Shown here in pieces: positions 34,520-42,355 of a DNA stretch of 64,000 nucleotides. The stretch is from Natronorubrum halalkaliphilum (lineage in GTDB: Archaea; Halobacteriota; Halobacteria; Halobacteriales; Natrialbaceae), in NCBI RefSeq assembly GCF_009834785.1, contig NZ_WUYX01000029.1, positions 116,611 to 180,610 on the forward strand. The letters run 5' to 3'. How positions within the stretch are numbered: position 1 is the first letter of the stretch; the number at the start of each line of letters is the position of its first letter. The position numbers and the translations under genes are program-made. The notes beneath the pieces are model-generated. The model did no database searches. It saw nothing but the letters and a program-made list of their open reading frames with translations, and was not told where the DNA came from.

Positions 34520-35884
34520 ATGCGCCCGGCACATCCCACAGAGCAGGCCGTCGGCATGGACTACTACGTCAGCGACGCCGACGGCGTCGGCGGCCACCTC
34601 CGCGAGGACGACGAGCACTTTCGGGTTCGCGAACTCGAGCGCTTCGGGACCGAGCCAGTCGACGCGAGTCTGGACGCGTATCCCCACCTCGTCTTTCGAG
34701 CGACGCTTTCCGGCTGGGATACGAACGACTTCGCCTCGCGACTCTCGAACGCACTCGAGATGTCTCGAGAGCGGGTCAACTGGGCCGGCACGAAGGACAA
34801 GTACGCCGTCACCACGCAACTGTTCTCGGTCTACGGCGCGGATCCAGACGATCTGCCGGACGTCGATGGAGCCGAACTCGAGGTCCTCGGCCGCGCGGGG
34901 CGCTCCCTCGAGTTCGGGGATCTGGCCGGCAACGCGTTCGAACTCGTGGTCAGCGAGCCCGAGCGAGCGGCCAACGCGGCGGCGATCACGGACGAACTAC
35001 ACGCCTTCGGCGGGCTCGATGACGCCGGTACCGGCGACACGGATGAGACCATCACTTCGATCGGCGTCCCCAACTTCTTCGGCCAGCAGCGCTTTGGCAG
35101 CCGTCGGCCGGTGACGCACAAGGTCGGCCTCGAAATTGCCCGCGGCGACTGGGAGGCCGCGGTGATGGCCTACCTCGGCAACCCGACGGACGCCGAACCC
35201 GAAGGTACCCAGGAGGCCCGCGCCTTCGTCGAGGAGACCAGAGACTGGCAGGCGGCCCTCGAGCGGTTCCCGAACCGGCTGCGCTACGAGCGCTCGATGC
35301 TCCACGGCGTCGTCGAGTGCGACGGCGATCCGGGTCCCGAGGACTTCAGGGCCGCCCTCGAGCGGGTTCCGTCGAACCTCCAGCGGCTGTTCGTCCACGC
35401 CGCCCAGTCATACGCGTTCAACCTGATGCTCTCCGAACGTCTCGAGCGCGGGCTCCCGTTCGACGAGCCGGTCGAGGGCGACGTAGCCTGTTTCGCCGAT
35501 ACCGACGCCCCCGAAGGCCTCGAGCTACCCGACACGGACCGGCTCCAGCGCGTGGACGAACGCCGCGTGCGGTCGGTAACACGCCACTGCGAGCGCGGCC
35601 GGGCGTTCGTCACCGCCCCGCTCGTGGGGACGGAGACGGAACTCGCCGACGGCGAACAGGGCGACATCGAACGCGCCGTGCTCGACGATCTCGGCCTCGA
35701 GCGCGCGGATTTCGATCTCCCGGGTGAATTCCACTCGACCGGGACTCGGCGAGCGATTCTCGTTCGAACGGCCCTCGAGTACGGGACCGATCCGCTGACG
35801 CTCGAGTTCGCGCTTCCGAAGGGGTCGTACGCGACGGTCGTCCTGCGGGAGTATCTGAAGGTCGATCCGGTCCACCTCGGATAA
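34520..35884 (+). CDS. truD: tRNA pseudouridine(13) synthase TruD
   Basis: A 454-residue enzyme that forms pseudouridine at position 13 of tRNA (archaeal and eukaryal relatives also modify other sites). The catalytic Asp is in the motif [14 protein letters not shown], followed by [12 protein letters not shown], the FGxxRFG-type TruD motif, and [18 protein letters not shown] at the C-terminus. The start is ATG 34520; the ORF extends 93 codons upstream but without protein-like composition and overlapping the divergent PRC-like gene. TATA-like sequence CGATTTATTCC lies near 34480. Confidence 0.93.
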   Translation: MRPAHPTEQAVGMDYYVSDADGVGGHLREDDEHFRVRELERFGTEPVDASLDAYPHLVFRATLSGWDTNDFASRLSNALEMSRERVNWAGTKDKYAVTTQLFSVYGADPDDLPDVDGAELEVLGRAGRSLEFGDLAGNAFELVVSEPERAANAAAITDELHAFGGLDDAGTGDTDETITSIGVPNFFGQQRFGSRRPVTHKVGLEIARGDWEAAVMAYLGNPTDAEPEGTQEARAFVEETRDWQAALERFPNRLRYERSMLHGVVECDGDPGPEDFRAALERVPSNLQRLFVHAAQSYAFNLMLSERLERGLPFDEPVEGDVACFADTDAPEGLELPDTDRLQRVDERRVRSVTRHCERGRAFVTAPLVGTETELADGEQGDIERAVLDDLGLERADFDLPGEFHSTGTRRAILVRTALEYGTDPLTLEFALPKGSYATVVLREYLKVDPVHLG

Positions 35885-35986
35885 GACAGGCGTATGAAAC
35901 GGTTTTAGGCGATCTCTCGAGTAGCAAGCGGTAGCGATGGAACCGCATCCGACGACGCACGAACCCGAGCGGCCCGCTCGTGATCG

Positions 35987-36301
35987 ATGATGATCGGCGC
36001 GGACGAGGACACGGAGTTGGTCGACTGGCAGAAAACGACCGACGACGGGGTCTCGGTGTACGTGCTCGAGTACAGCGGCCCGGTATCGGCACCGACGGGC
36101 CGGCCGCGGACGCTGTTCGGTGCTAGCAGCGGCGGCACGGTTCCCGCCGCCGAGCAGACGATTCGGTTGCCCGACGGCGAGGCGGTGTCCGCGACCGACG
36201 TGACCTTCGAGGCCGGGGGGACCACCCTCCGCGTTCGCTGCGAGAAGCCGTCGTTGCTGGCTCGGATCGCGCGATTCCTCCCGTGGTGGACTCGAGCGTG
36301 A
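35987..36301 (+). CDS. small hypothetical protein
   Basis: A 104-residue protein (ATG 35987 or 35990) of unknown family. It contains a central DGVSVYVLEYSGPVSAPTGRP strand-rich part and ends in a short hydrophobic segment KPSLLARIARFLPWWTRA that may be membrane-associated. It lies between truD and surE, all in the same direction, with 102 and 76 bp gaps. No functional clue. Confidence 0.6.
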   Translation: MMIGADEDTELVDWQKTTDDGVSVYVLEYSGPVSAPTGRPRTLFGASSGGTVPAAEQTIRLPDGEAVSATDVTFEAGGTTLRVRCEKPSLLARIARFLPWWTRA

Positions 36302-36377
36302 GCGGGCAGTGAGGTTGGTATCGAATCGAGACGCGGAATAGATACTCGTATCCAGCCCGATCCCCAACGGGACCGGT

Positions 36378-37211
36378 ATGGACGACCAACCGGAGATCCT
36401 GCTGACGAACGACGACGGGATCGACGCCCCGGGCATTCGGGCGCTGTACGACGCGCTGTCCGCGGTCGCCTCCGTCACCGTGATCGCACCCGACCGCAAT
36501 CAGAGCGCGGTCGGCCGGTCGTTGTCGTACGGCCGGACCAGTTCCGATACCGACGACGGACTGTCGACGAGCATGGCCGACGGCATGTTCACCTCGCCCG
36601 TGCCCCACGTCGACCACGAGATCGGCTACGCCGTCGACGGAACCCCCTGTGACTGTGCCATCGTCGGGGTCAACGCCCTCGACCCGGAACCCGACCTCGT
36701 CATCTCGGGCTGTAACGAAGGGGCGAACCTCGGTGCCTACGTCTTCTCGCGTTCCGGAACCGTCAGCGCCGCCATGGAGGCCGCGTTCCTCGACACGCCG
36801 TCGATCGCCATCTCGATGGACACGCTCGGCCTCGAGGGCGACCTCGAACCCGCACAGTTCGAGCGGGCCGGCGAGATCGCCGCAACGCTCGCGACCGGCG
36901 TCCCCGGAACGGGCCTGTTCGATCGCGTCGACTACCTGAACGTCAACGTTCCGCGGCCCGACCTGGAGCCGAACGGGTTCGAGCTGACCCGTCCGACCGA
37001 GGTCTACGAGATGGACGCCACCTTCGAGAACGGCCAGTTCCAGCTGACAAACCGGCTCTGGCAGCAGATGGCGAATCGAGATATTCCCGACCCCGAGGAT
37101 ACGGATCGACACGCCCTGCTCGAGGGGACGGTTTCGGTCTCGCCGATGACGGTCCCCTACGACGTCGTGGAGACGGAGCCGGTTCGGAACATCCTCGAGG
37201 AGATTCTATAG
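36378..37211 (+). CDS. surE: 5'/3'-nucleotidase SurE
   Basis: A 277-residue metal-dependent nucleotidase that dephosphorylates nucleoside monophosphates. The diagnostic motif LLTNDDGIDAPGIRALYDAL (9-28) carries the Asp-Asp metal ligands; ISGCNEGANLG and FSRSGTVSAAMEAAF are also conserved. The enzyme is a homodimer. Its close spacing to the preceding small gene suggests a truD-orf-surE run. Archaeal SurE shows preference for certain NMPs, which sequence cannot define. Confidence 0.94.
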   Translation: MDDQPEILLTNDDGIDAPGIRALYDALSAVASVTVIAPDRNQSAVGRSLSYGRTSSDTDDGLSTSMADGMFTSPVPHVDHEIGYAVDGTPCDCAIVGVNALDPEPDLVISGCNEGANLGAYVFSRSGTVSAAMEAAFLDTPSIAISMDTLGLEGDLEPAQFERAGEIAATLATGVPGTGLFDRVDYLNVNVPRPDLEPNGFELTRPTEVYEMDATFENGQFQLTNRLWQQMANRDIPDPEDTDRHALLEGTVSVSPMTVPYDVVETEPVRNILEEIL

Positions 37212-37310
37212 GGGACGTGCGAACGGCGGACGGGCGGATAGACGGCGTTCGATCCCGATGCGCTCGACCGAAAACACGCCCATTTTACACTCGCGTCGCG
37301 AACTATCGCT

Positions 37311-38066
37311 ATGGAGTGTCGCCACTGTGCATCGCCGCTCGAGAAACCCGGTGACTACTGTCTGGTCTGCCGGGAGGCAAACACCGCGGCGATCGTCCTC
37401 GAGGCCGAGCGCGAGCGAGCGACGCTGACGATGCTTGCAGGAGACGGCGACGAGGACACGGCGACGGCGACCGAACGTGACGATCCGGTACTGGGTGAGA
37501 CGATCATCACCACGACGCCCGAAGACGGTGAGAACGAGGTCGTCGAACTGCGGAACTTCGCGGGGCTGATCGGCGACGAGATCCGACGAAAACGGCCCGA
37601 AGAGGTCTACGCGGGCGGAGAACGGCCGGTGATCCGAGCCGTTCGAGAGGACATTCACCACCCGTTCTACCGCGTCGACGACACCGATCCCGTCGAGGCG
37701 GTCCTCGAGCGCCGCGGGAAACGCGCACTCGACGTCGTCGAGACGCCCCCGGCGGAGAAGATCGGCGGCAGTCATACCACGCTCATCGGCGGCCGCACGG
37801 GAATGCGAGCGATCCACACCGTCGCGGACCATCCCCACGTAAAGAAGGTCATTCCGGGCCCCATCGACGCCGGCGGGAAAGGGTCCCAGTCGGGGCTTCG
37901 AGCGAAGGTCACTCGCGCCGACGACGGCGGCAACGTTCGGATGCTCATCCGAGACGGCTCGAGCGTCCAGGAGAACCGCGTCGTGACGACCGCTCGAGAC
38001 CGAGAGATGGGCGAGCGGATTCGGGACGATCTGAACGACGTGCTGGCCGACGCCGAGTTTCGGTGA
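37311..38066 (+). CDS. DUF2103 family protein
   Basis: A 251-residue archaeal protein. The N-terminus is a zinc-ribbon-like CRHCASPLEKPGDYCLVC (residues 3-20), followed by an acidic linker (45-70). The C-terminal half IGGSHTTLIGGRTGMRAIHTVADHPHVKKVIPGPIDAGGKGSQSGLRAKVTR is the DUF2103 domain. Homologues are found widely in archaea but have no established role. The zinc ribbon and the basic C-terminal region suggest nucleic-acid binding (inference). Start ATG 37311. Confidence 0.82.
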   Translation: MECRHCASPLEKPGDYCLVCREANTAAIVLEAERERATLTMLAGDGDEDTATATERDDPVLGETIITTTPEDGENEVVELRNFAGLIGDEIRRKRPEEVYAGGERPVIRAVREDIHHPFYRVDDTDPVEAVLERRGKRALDVVETPPAEKIGGSHTTLIGGRTGMRAIHTVADHPHVKKVIPGPIDAGGKGSQSGLRAKVTRADDGGNVRMLIRDGSSVQENRVVTTARDREMGERIRDDLNDVLADAEFR

Positions 38067-38200
38067 GTTCGGTGGTGACCGGCGTTTCGACGCCGACGCG
38101 GATTGCCATCGGGAAAACAGTGTTAGTACCCGATGGAAGTGACACTGCCTGCTGGTTCTCAGCCCCTTATCCGGCCGGAGGTAATGAGATATAATTAGCC

Positions 38201-38407
38201 ATGCTCGAGCGACCCGATGCCGTCCTGGCTGCGATTCCGTTGCTCGCGTTCAGCGGGCTCGTGCTCCGAACGGCCATCGCGGCGACGGGTATCGGTACGG
38301 GACTGCTGGCTGCCCCGCTGGCTCCCGTCGGTTACCTCGCCGCCCTCGCGTTGGTCTTTCGAGAGCTACTCACGGGACCGGTTGCAAAGCAGACGGCCGA
38401 CGAGTGA
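38201..38407 (+). CDS. small two-helix membrane protein
   Basis: A 68-residue protein with two hydrophobic segments (about 8-30 and 34-54, with AAIPLLAFSGLVLRTAIAATGIGTGLLAAPLAPVGYLAALALVF) and a polar C-terminus. Unknown haloarchaeal family. A TATA-like ATATAATTAG (38186-38195) lies just before the ATG, so the transcript may be leaderless. The stop TGA (38405-38407) is partly supplied by the inverted-repeat element that begins there. Confidence 0.65.
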   Translation: MLERPDAVLAAIPLLAFSGLVLRTAIAATGIGTGLLAAPLAPVGYLAALALVFRELLTGPVAKQTADE

Positions 38408-38486
38408 TACGGATCGTTGTAGCGTGTTACCGGTGATCACTTAAACGGGGAAACGACCACCGGTAACGAACTACACCGGTCCGTAT
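38407..38486. repeat. 80-bp inverted-repeat element with 29-bp arms
   Basis: Left arm 38407-38435 and right arm 38458-38486 match as inverted repeats at 24 of 29 positions; each arm starts or ends ATACGGA and closes with TTACCGGTG. The 22-base centre holds CACTTAAAC. The same 29-bp arm occurs once more at 45037-45065 (23 of 29 identical to the left arm). It may be a small mobile or recombination-derived element, or a bidirectional terminator hairpin (inference). Confidence 0.7.
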
Positions 38487-38564
38487 GGGCACGGGGAACG
38501 CCCCCTTCGACACCCGCCGTAACTCAACAGGTTTAAGAATCCGCTGGCGATACCTAGCCTTACT

Positions 38565-38828
38565 ATGGCCGATAACGGAATCGTCGGTAGCGCAGGCCGC
38601 TTTGGCGCACGCTACGGTCGCGTTGCTCGACGTCGCGTCAGTGATATTGAAGACGATATGCAAAACTCCCAGGTCGACGGCGACGATGTCACGCGCATCG
38701 GAACCGGCATCTGGAAGAACGAAGAAACCGGTGAGGTCTTCACCGGCGGTGCCTACCGTCCGGAGACGCCCGCCGGCCGAACCGTCAAGCGCTCGATCCG
38801 CGCCGCACTCGCCGAAGACGACGAATAA
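38565..38828 (+). CDS. rpl37ae: 50S ribosomal protein L37Ae, zinc-finger cysteines absent
   Basis: An 87-residue large-subunit ribosomal protein. [23 protein letters not shown] at the start and [33 protein letters not shown] at the end fix the identity. The four Cys of the usual C4 zinc finger (CPxCG...CxxC) are all missing: the stretch between reads [29 protein letters not shown]. The protein may rely on acidic surface and salt for folding. It is first in a compact run with rpo12 and pcc1, spaced 20 and 9 bp. Confidence 0.93.
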   Translation: MADNGIVGSAGRFGARYGRVARRRVSDIEDDMQNSQVDGDDVTRIGTGIWKNEETGEVFTGGAYRPETPAGRTVKRSIRAALAEDDE

Positions 38829-38848
38829 CGACACGACACTGATTCAGT

Positions 38849-38983
38849 ATGAGTTACAAATGCTCCCGCTGTAAACGCGACGTCCAGATCGACGAATACG
38901 GCGGCGTCCGCTGTCCCTATTGCGGCCACCGCGTGCTCCTGAAAGAGCGCAGCCGCGACGTCAAAGAAGTCGGCGTTCAGTAA
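38849..38983 (+). CDS. rpo12: DNA-directed RNA polymerase subunit P (Rpo12)
   Basis: A 44-residue zinc-ribbon subunit of archaeal RNA polymerase (rpoP, eukaryotic Rpb12 homologue), too short for most gene finders. It reads [19 protein letters not shown], with C5 and C8, then [21 protein letters not shown], with C22 and C25 as the second Cys pair. It stabilises the Rpo3/Rpo10 assembly platform. It starts 20 bp after L37Ae and stops 9 bp before pcc1. Confidence 0.95.
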   Translation: MSYKCSRCKRDVQIDEYGGVRCPYCGHRVLLKERSRDVKEVGVQ

Positions 38984-38992
38984 CGGCCGACC

Positions 38993-39271
38993 GTGTTTTC
39001 TCACGACGCAACGCTCGAGTTCGAGTACGAGACGCCGTCTCGCGCGCGACTCGTCGCCGAGAGCGTCAGCCGCGAAATCGGCGAAATCGACGACGCTCGT
39101 TCGCAGACGACGATCGAGACCGCCGACGAGAGCGGAGAATCGACGGTCCGTATCGAGATCGTCGCCGCAGACGTCATCGCCCTGCGAGCCGCGCTCAACA
39201 CCTGGTTCACCCTCGTCGATGTCGCCGAACGAACGGCGGATATCGGCGAGGCAGCATTCGAAGCCAACTGA
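38993..39271 (+). CDS. pcc1: KEOPS complex subunit Pcc1
   Basis: A 92-residue protein (GTG 38993). The SRARLVAESVSREIGEIDDARSQTTIE and VRIEIVAADVIALRAALNTWFTLVDVAERT pattern is that of Pcc1, the small dimerising subunit of the KEOPS complex that makes t6A37 in tRNA with Kae1/Bud32. Its location beside L37Ae and rpo12 is conserved in haloarchaea. Its 3' end is followed by a degenerate tandem copy of its own last 29 bases. Confidence 0.92.
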   Translation: MFSHDATLEFEYETPSRARLVAESVSREIGEIDDARSQTTIETADESGESTVRIEIVAADVIALRAALNTWFTLVDVAERTADIGEAAFEAN

Positions 39272-39299
39272 TCGCCGAGACGGCACTCGAGTCCAACTG
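39242..39299 (+). repeat. tandem duplication of the pcc1 3' end (29 bp x 2)
   Basis: 39242-39270 (end of pcc1 up to the first two bases of its TGA) is repeated at 39271-39299 with 23 of 29 positions identical, including AACTG followed by A (TGA). The copy would encode a second IGEAAFEAN-like peptide, so it is an old partial duplication of coding sequence. Confidence 0.65.
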
Positions 39300-39429
39300 A
39301 TCGTCGGTCACCAGTCACCGGTCACAGCCGCGATCGCGAACGTGAACTCGAGGGCGGGCGATCGAAAGCGGTCCGCTGTGTCGCAGTCGCAGGTTTCCGA
39401 TTTTTACTCGCCGTCGTGGTCGATGCCGT

Positions 39430-39903
39430 ATGGCGTCAACTGCCAGCCTGCGACGTCGGCTGTTGCTCTCCGGTGGAACGATCGGCTTCGGGTTCGGCGC
39501 GGTCATCGATACCGTGATTTTCCACCTGATTCTCCAGACGCATCACCTGCTCTCGGGGTTCTACGATCCGTACAGCCTCGACGGCTATCGGACGAACGTC
39601 ATGTTCGACGGACTGTTTCTGCTCGCTATGCTCACGGTGATGGGTGTCGGCTTCGGACTCCTCTGGCGAATCGTCAACGGAACGGACTGGCGGTTCTCGA
39701 CGACGTACCTCGTCGGTTCGATCGTCGTCGGTATGGGCGTGTTCAACGTCGTCGACGGCGTCGTCAGTCACTACGTGCTCGATCTACACAACGTCGTCCA
39801 CGGGACCGAGGCGTGGAACCCGCACTGGCTCGTCGTGAGCGTCCTCATACTCGTACTCGGTCTGTGGATCCTCCGGAGAGCTGACGGCCACACGGTTGCC
39901 TGA
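39430..39903 (+). CDS. DUF2243 membrane protein
   Basis: A 157-residue membrane protein with about four helices. LSGGTIGFGFGAVIDTVIFHLILQTHHLLSGFY and VGMGVFNVVDGVVSHYVLDLHNVVHG are the typical DUF2243 motifs, with conserved His residues that may bind a metal or haem. Bacterial homologues sit near copper and terminal-oxidase genes. The neighbouring gene here encodes a P19-like Tat lipoprotein, convergent with this one, which fits a metal theme (inference). Confidence 0.85.
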   Translation: MASTASLRRRLLLSGGTIGFGFGAVIDTVIFHLILQTHHLLSGFYDPYSLDGYRTNVMFDGLFLLAMLTVMGVGFGLLWRIVNGTDWRFSTTYLVGSIVVGMGVFNVVDGVVSHYVLDLHNVVHGTEAWNPHWLVVSVLILVLGLWILRRADGHTVA

Positions 39904-39919
39904 CCCGCCCTCGCGACGC

Positions 39920-41134
39920 TCACTCGAACGCGAGCGGCATCGGGAGCGTCACCGAATCGGGCTGGAAAAACGCAGTTTCGTACCCTTCGTGACGCGCCAC
40001 CTGTGGCGTCGTCTCGAGGCCGATCGCGAGTTCGTCCGCGCGCACGAGGGCTACGGGATCGACGCGCGTTCTGTAGTGGTGGCCGGTCCGAGAATCGATC
40101 GTCTCCCGGAGCGGCCCGCTGGCAAGTCGATCGCCGTTTTGCGAGAGTTCGATGATCAAAGACGCGAACGGAAGCGTGTACTGGTTGTACGCCGTTCGCG
40201 CCGTTACCGCGAGCGCGGCGGTATCCGCGTCGGTTCGATCCTCGTCTTCGACTACCGCAGCGATGTAGGTGATATCGTCGCTCGTCTCGGATCCGACTCG
40301 AGTCGCGTCGTCGAAGCCGAACGGGGACGCAGCGTGTTCGTCACGATCAGCGTCGCTCTCACCGTCGGAATCGTCCTGTTGCTGCTCATCGCTTGGTTCG
40401 TGGTCGTGGCCGTGATCGCCACCGGCGTGATCCCTCATCGGCTCGAGCGCACCGGGCTCGCCGCGACCCTCGTCTTCGTCGATCAATCGGCGCTCGATGG
40501 CGTCGATTTCGGCGGCCTCGTACTCGAACTCGAACTCGAATTCGAGGGCGTCGTCGACGCTCGTCGACCGTTCGAGTTCGTCGGAAAGCGGGCCGATTAC
40601 GTCGGCGTTCGTCGGCCCGACCTGAACCGTCGCCGTGTAGGTGCCGTCGCCGTCGAGCGCCACGTTGTCGCCGTAGTGTGGACCCATGCGCTGGGAGAGC
40701 ATCGGCCAGAGACTTCGTCGATCGATCGGATCGCGGTCGGCCGCGCCGTTACGTCCGTCGCTCGCTTCAGCCGTCCCCCCGCGCCGGATGCTCGTGGTCA
40801 CCGGTGCGGGAACGATCGCGCCCGCCTCGGAATCCCGAACGTCTACCATCAGGTGGACCGCGTGTCGCGAGCGGACGTCGGCCCGGCTTCGCTCGGCGTC
40901 GGTGACCGGCCAGAACGAGTGCGGCCGGGTCGCCATGAGCGAAATCTTTCGGCCCGCCGCGGTCGCGGTTCCGTAGGTCACCATCCCGTCCGCGTGTGGC
41001 GGGACGTAGATCCCCTCGGGGGGATCGGCGACGAGTTCGCGCCAGGCGTCCTCTCGGCGAAGTGTCTCGAGGCAGCCCGAAGCGAGCGCTGCCGCCAGAC
41101 AGCTACCAGCGGCGATCGCTTCGCGCCGTTGCAT
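39920..41134 (-). CDS. Tat lipoprotein, P19/iron-transport-like
   Basis: About 404 residues from ATG 41134. MQRREAIAAGSCLAAALASGC is a Tat-type lipoprotein signal (lipid Cys at about 21). Next comes a domain similar to the P19/Tp34 periplasmic metal-binding proteins, with AVHLMVDVRDSEAGAIVPAPVTTSIR and LWPMLSQRMGPHYGDNVALDGDGTYTATV, where the Met and His residues resemble Cu/Fe-binding sites. A His/Asp-rich low-complexity linker (DHAGGDHGHDHEP) follows, then a C-terminal beta domain (280-400). The other ORF on the same stretch (39896-41176 +) is antisense shadow. Confidence 0.78.
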   Translation of the reverse strand: MQRREAIAAGSCLAAALASGCLETLRREDAWRELVADPPEGIYVPPHADGMVTYGTATAAGRKISLMATRPHSFWPVTDAERSRADVRSRHAVHLMVDVRDSEAGAIVPAPVTTSIRRGGTAEASDGRNGAADRDPIDRRSLWPMLSQRMGPHYGDNVALDGDGTYTATVQVGPTNADVIGPLSDELERSTSVDDALEFEFEFEYEAAEIDAIERRLIDEDEGRGEPGALEPMRDHAGGDHGHDHEPSDEQQQDDSDGESDADRDEHAASPFGFDDATRVGSETSDDITYIAAVVEDEDRTDADTAALAVTARTAYNQYTLPFASLIIELSQNGDRLASGPLRETIDSRTGHHYRTRVDPVALVRADELAIGLETTPQVARHEGYETAFFQPDSVTLPMPLAFE

Positions 41135-41326
41135 CACGCGTCCCACACTGTCACGGCGGATAGCTGTGGGGGCTGACTGCGCTGGGACCGGACCACTTCG
41201 AACGCGATTCGACGGGTGACACCATCAGAACCGCACGAGCACAGCAACCTGACGGATGAGCGCATCGGTACCCGCTGATGGAAGTCAAAGCTTGGCTTTA
41301 TCAGTCCGGAGGGCGAGAGTCGAGAT

Positions 41327-41728
41327 ATGCAAGGTAATTTGCCGCCGGAAGCACAAGAGAAAATCGAACAGCTTCAGGACCTTCAGGAGACCGCACAGCA
41401 GGTCGCCGTCCAGAAACAGGAAGCCGAGTCGAGCCTTACCGAAGCCGAAAACGCCCTCGACGAACTCGAGAACATCGACTCCGGCACCGGCATGTACCGG
41501 AAGGTCGGCGAACTCCTCGTCGAAACCGAATACGACCGGGCCGAAGAGGAACTCGAGGACAAGGTCGACTCCCTCGAGATTCGTCTCGAGACCCTCGAGA
41601 AGCAGGAAGACCGCGTTCAGGAGCAGTTCGAGGATCTGCAGGGCGAACTCGAAGAGATGCTCGGCGGTGCAGGCGGCGGTATGGGCGGTCCAGCCGGCCC
41701 AGGCGGCCCAGGCGCAGGCGGCGCATAA
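41327..41728 (+). CDS. pfdB: prefoldin subunit beta
   Basis: A 133-residue chaperone subunit: two coiled-coil arms around a short beta hairpin ([27 protein letters not shown] ... [28 protein letters not shown] ... EEMLGG). It hexamerises with prefoldin alpha and hands unfolded proteins to the thermosome. The C-terminal 25 residues are a [17 protein letters not shown] tail. The stop is directly followed by the DUF3194 gene ATG (no gap), so they are co-translated. Confidence 0.94.
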   Translation: MQGNLPPEAQEKIEQLQDLQETAQQVAVQKQEAESSLTEAENALDELENIDSGTGMYRKVGELLVETEYDRAEEELEDKVDSLEIRLETLEKQEDRVQEQFEDLQGELEEMLGGAGGGMGGPAGPGGPGAGGA

Positions 41729-41989
41729 ATGGCAACTGGCGAGCCGACGGACGACGAAGTCGTCCAGACGGCATCGGATGCCGCGGAAGGCCTGATCTTC
41801 GCGCGGTACAAACAGTCGGACGTGCGCGACTGTGACGTCACCGTCACCTTCGAGGACGGAACCCTCGAGGTCGACGTCTATCTCAACGCACCCGACATCG
41901 ACAGCGAGGACGACCCGGACCCCGAACAGGTCGCTGACGACGCCGCGCTCGCTGCGCGGGAAGCCGTCGATGAACTGTTCGAGGCGTAG
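41729..41989 (+). CDS. DUF3194 family protein
   Basis: An 86-residue acidic archaeal protein. TDDEVVQTASDAAEGLIFARYKQSDVRDCDVTVTFEDGTLEVDVYLNAP is the DUF3194 core. It follows prefoldin beta immediately, the same arrangement as in other euryarchaea, which suggests a link to chaperone or ribosome function. No biochemical role known. Confidence 0.88.
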   Translation: MATGEPTDDEVVQTASDAAEGLIFARYKQSDVRDCDVTVTFEDGTLEVDVYLNAPDIDSEDDPDPEQVADDAALAAREAVDELFEA

Positions 41990-42355
41990 GCCGTAGGCCA
42001 ACGGTTTCGTTTCCGCTTCTCACTTCTCGATAGCGGCGTAGCCGTCGCCGAGCGCTGAGCACTGGTCGACGGGTGTGACACGATCCGCGTTTGTACTGGA
42101 TCGCGAGTCCAGACAGTTCAGGCCGTTGTACTATCCACAACTCCTTTGTGTCCGGGCCTCGAGTCTCGATTCGAGACCGATGGAGACCAGTTCCTTCTAC
42201 TGAACCGGGTGTCTTCCCGTCGTACTGGCGCGGTGTGACCAGTCGCGACGCGAGTATCCGGTTCGTGTTCACTCCGTAGCCCTGGCTCCGCAACTCTGCG
42301 AGTCAGGCCCAGTATCGGCTTCAACAGATATGAGAGCAACACAGCCACCACCCCA
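41990..42355. other. 366-bp intergenic region upstream of hflX
   Basis: No supported gene; the minus-strand ORF 41883-42293 overlaps DUF3194 and lacks halophilic composition. A small hairpin GTCTCG-att-CGAGAC occurs at 42163-42177. The composition is less GC-rich than the flanks, so it may be remnant sequence. Confidence 0.35.

Noticed and set aside
39896..41176. 426-codon + strand ORF antisense to the P19-like gene
   Set aside because: Arg/Val-rich shadow; the minus-strand protein has a Tat-lipoprotein signal and a recognisable domain.
41883..42293. Minus-strand ORF upstream of hflX
   Set aside because: Overlaps DUF3194, basic composition, no family resemblance; treated as non-coding.
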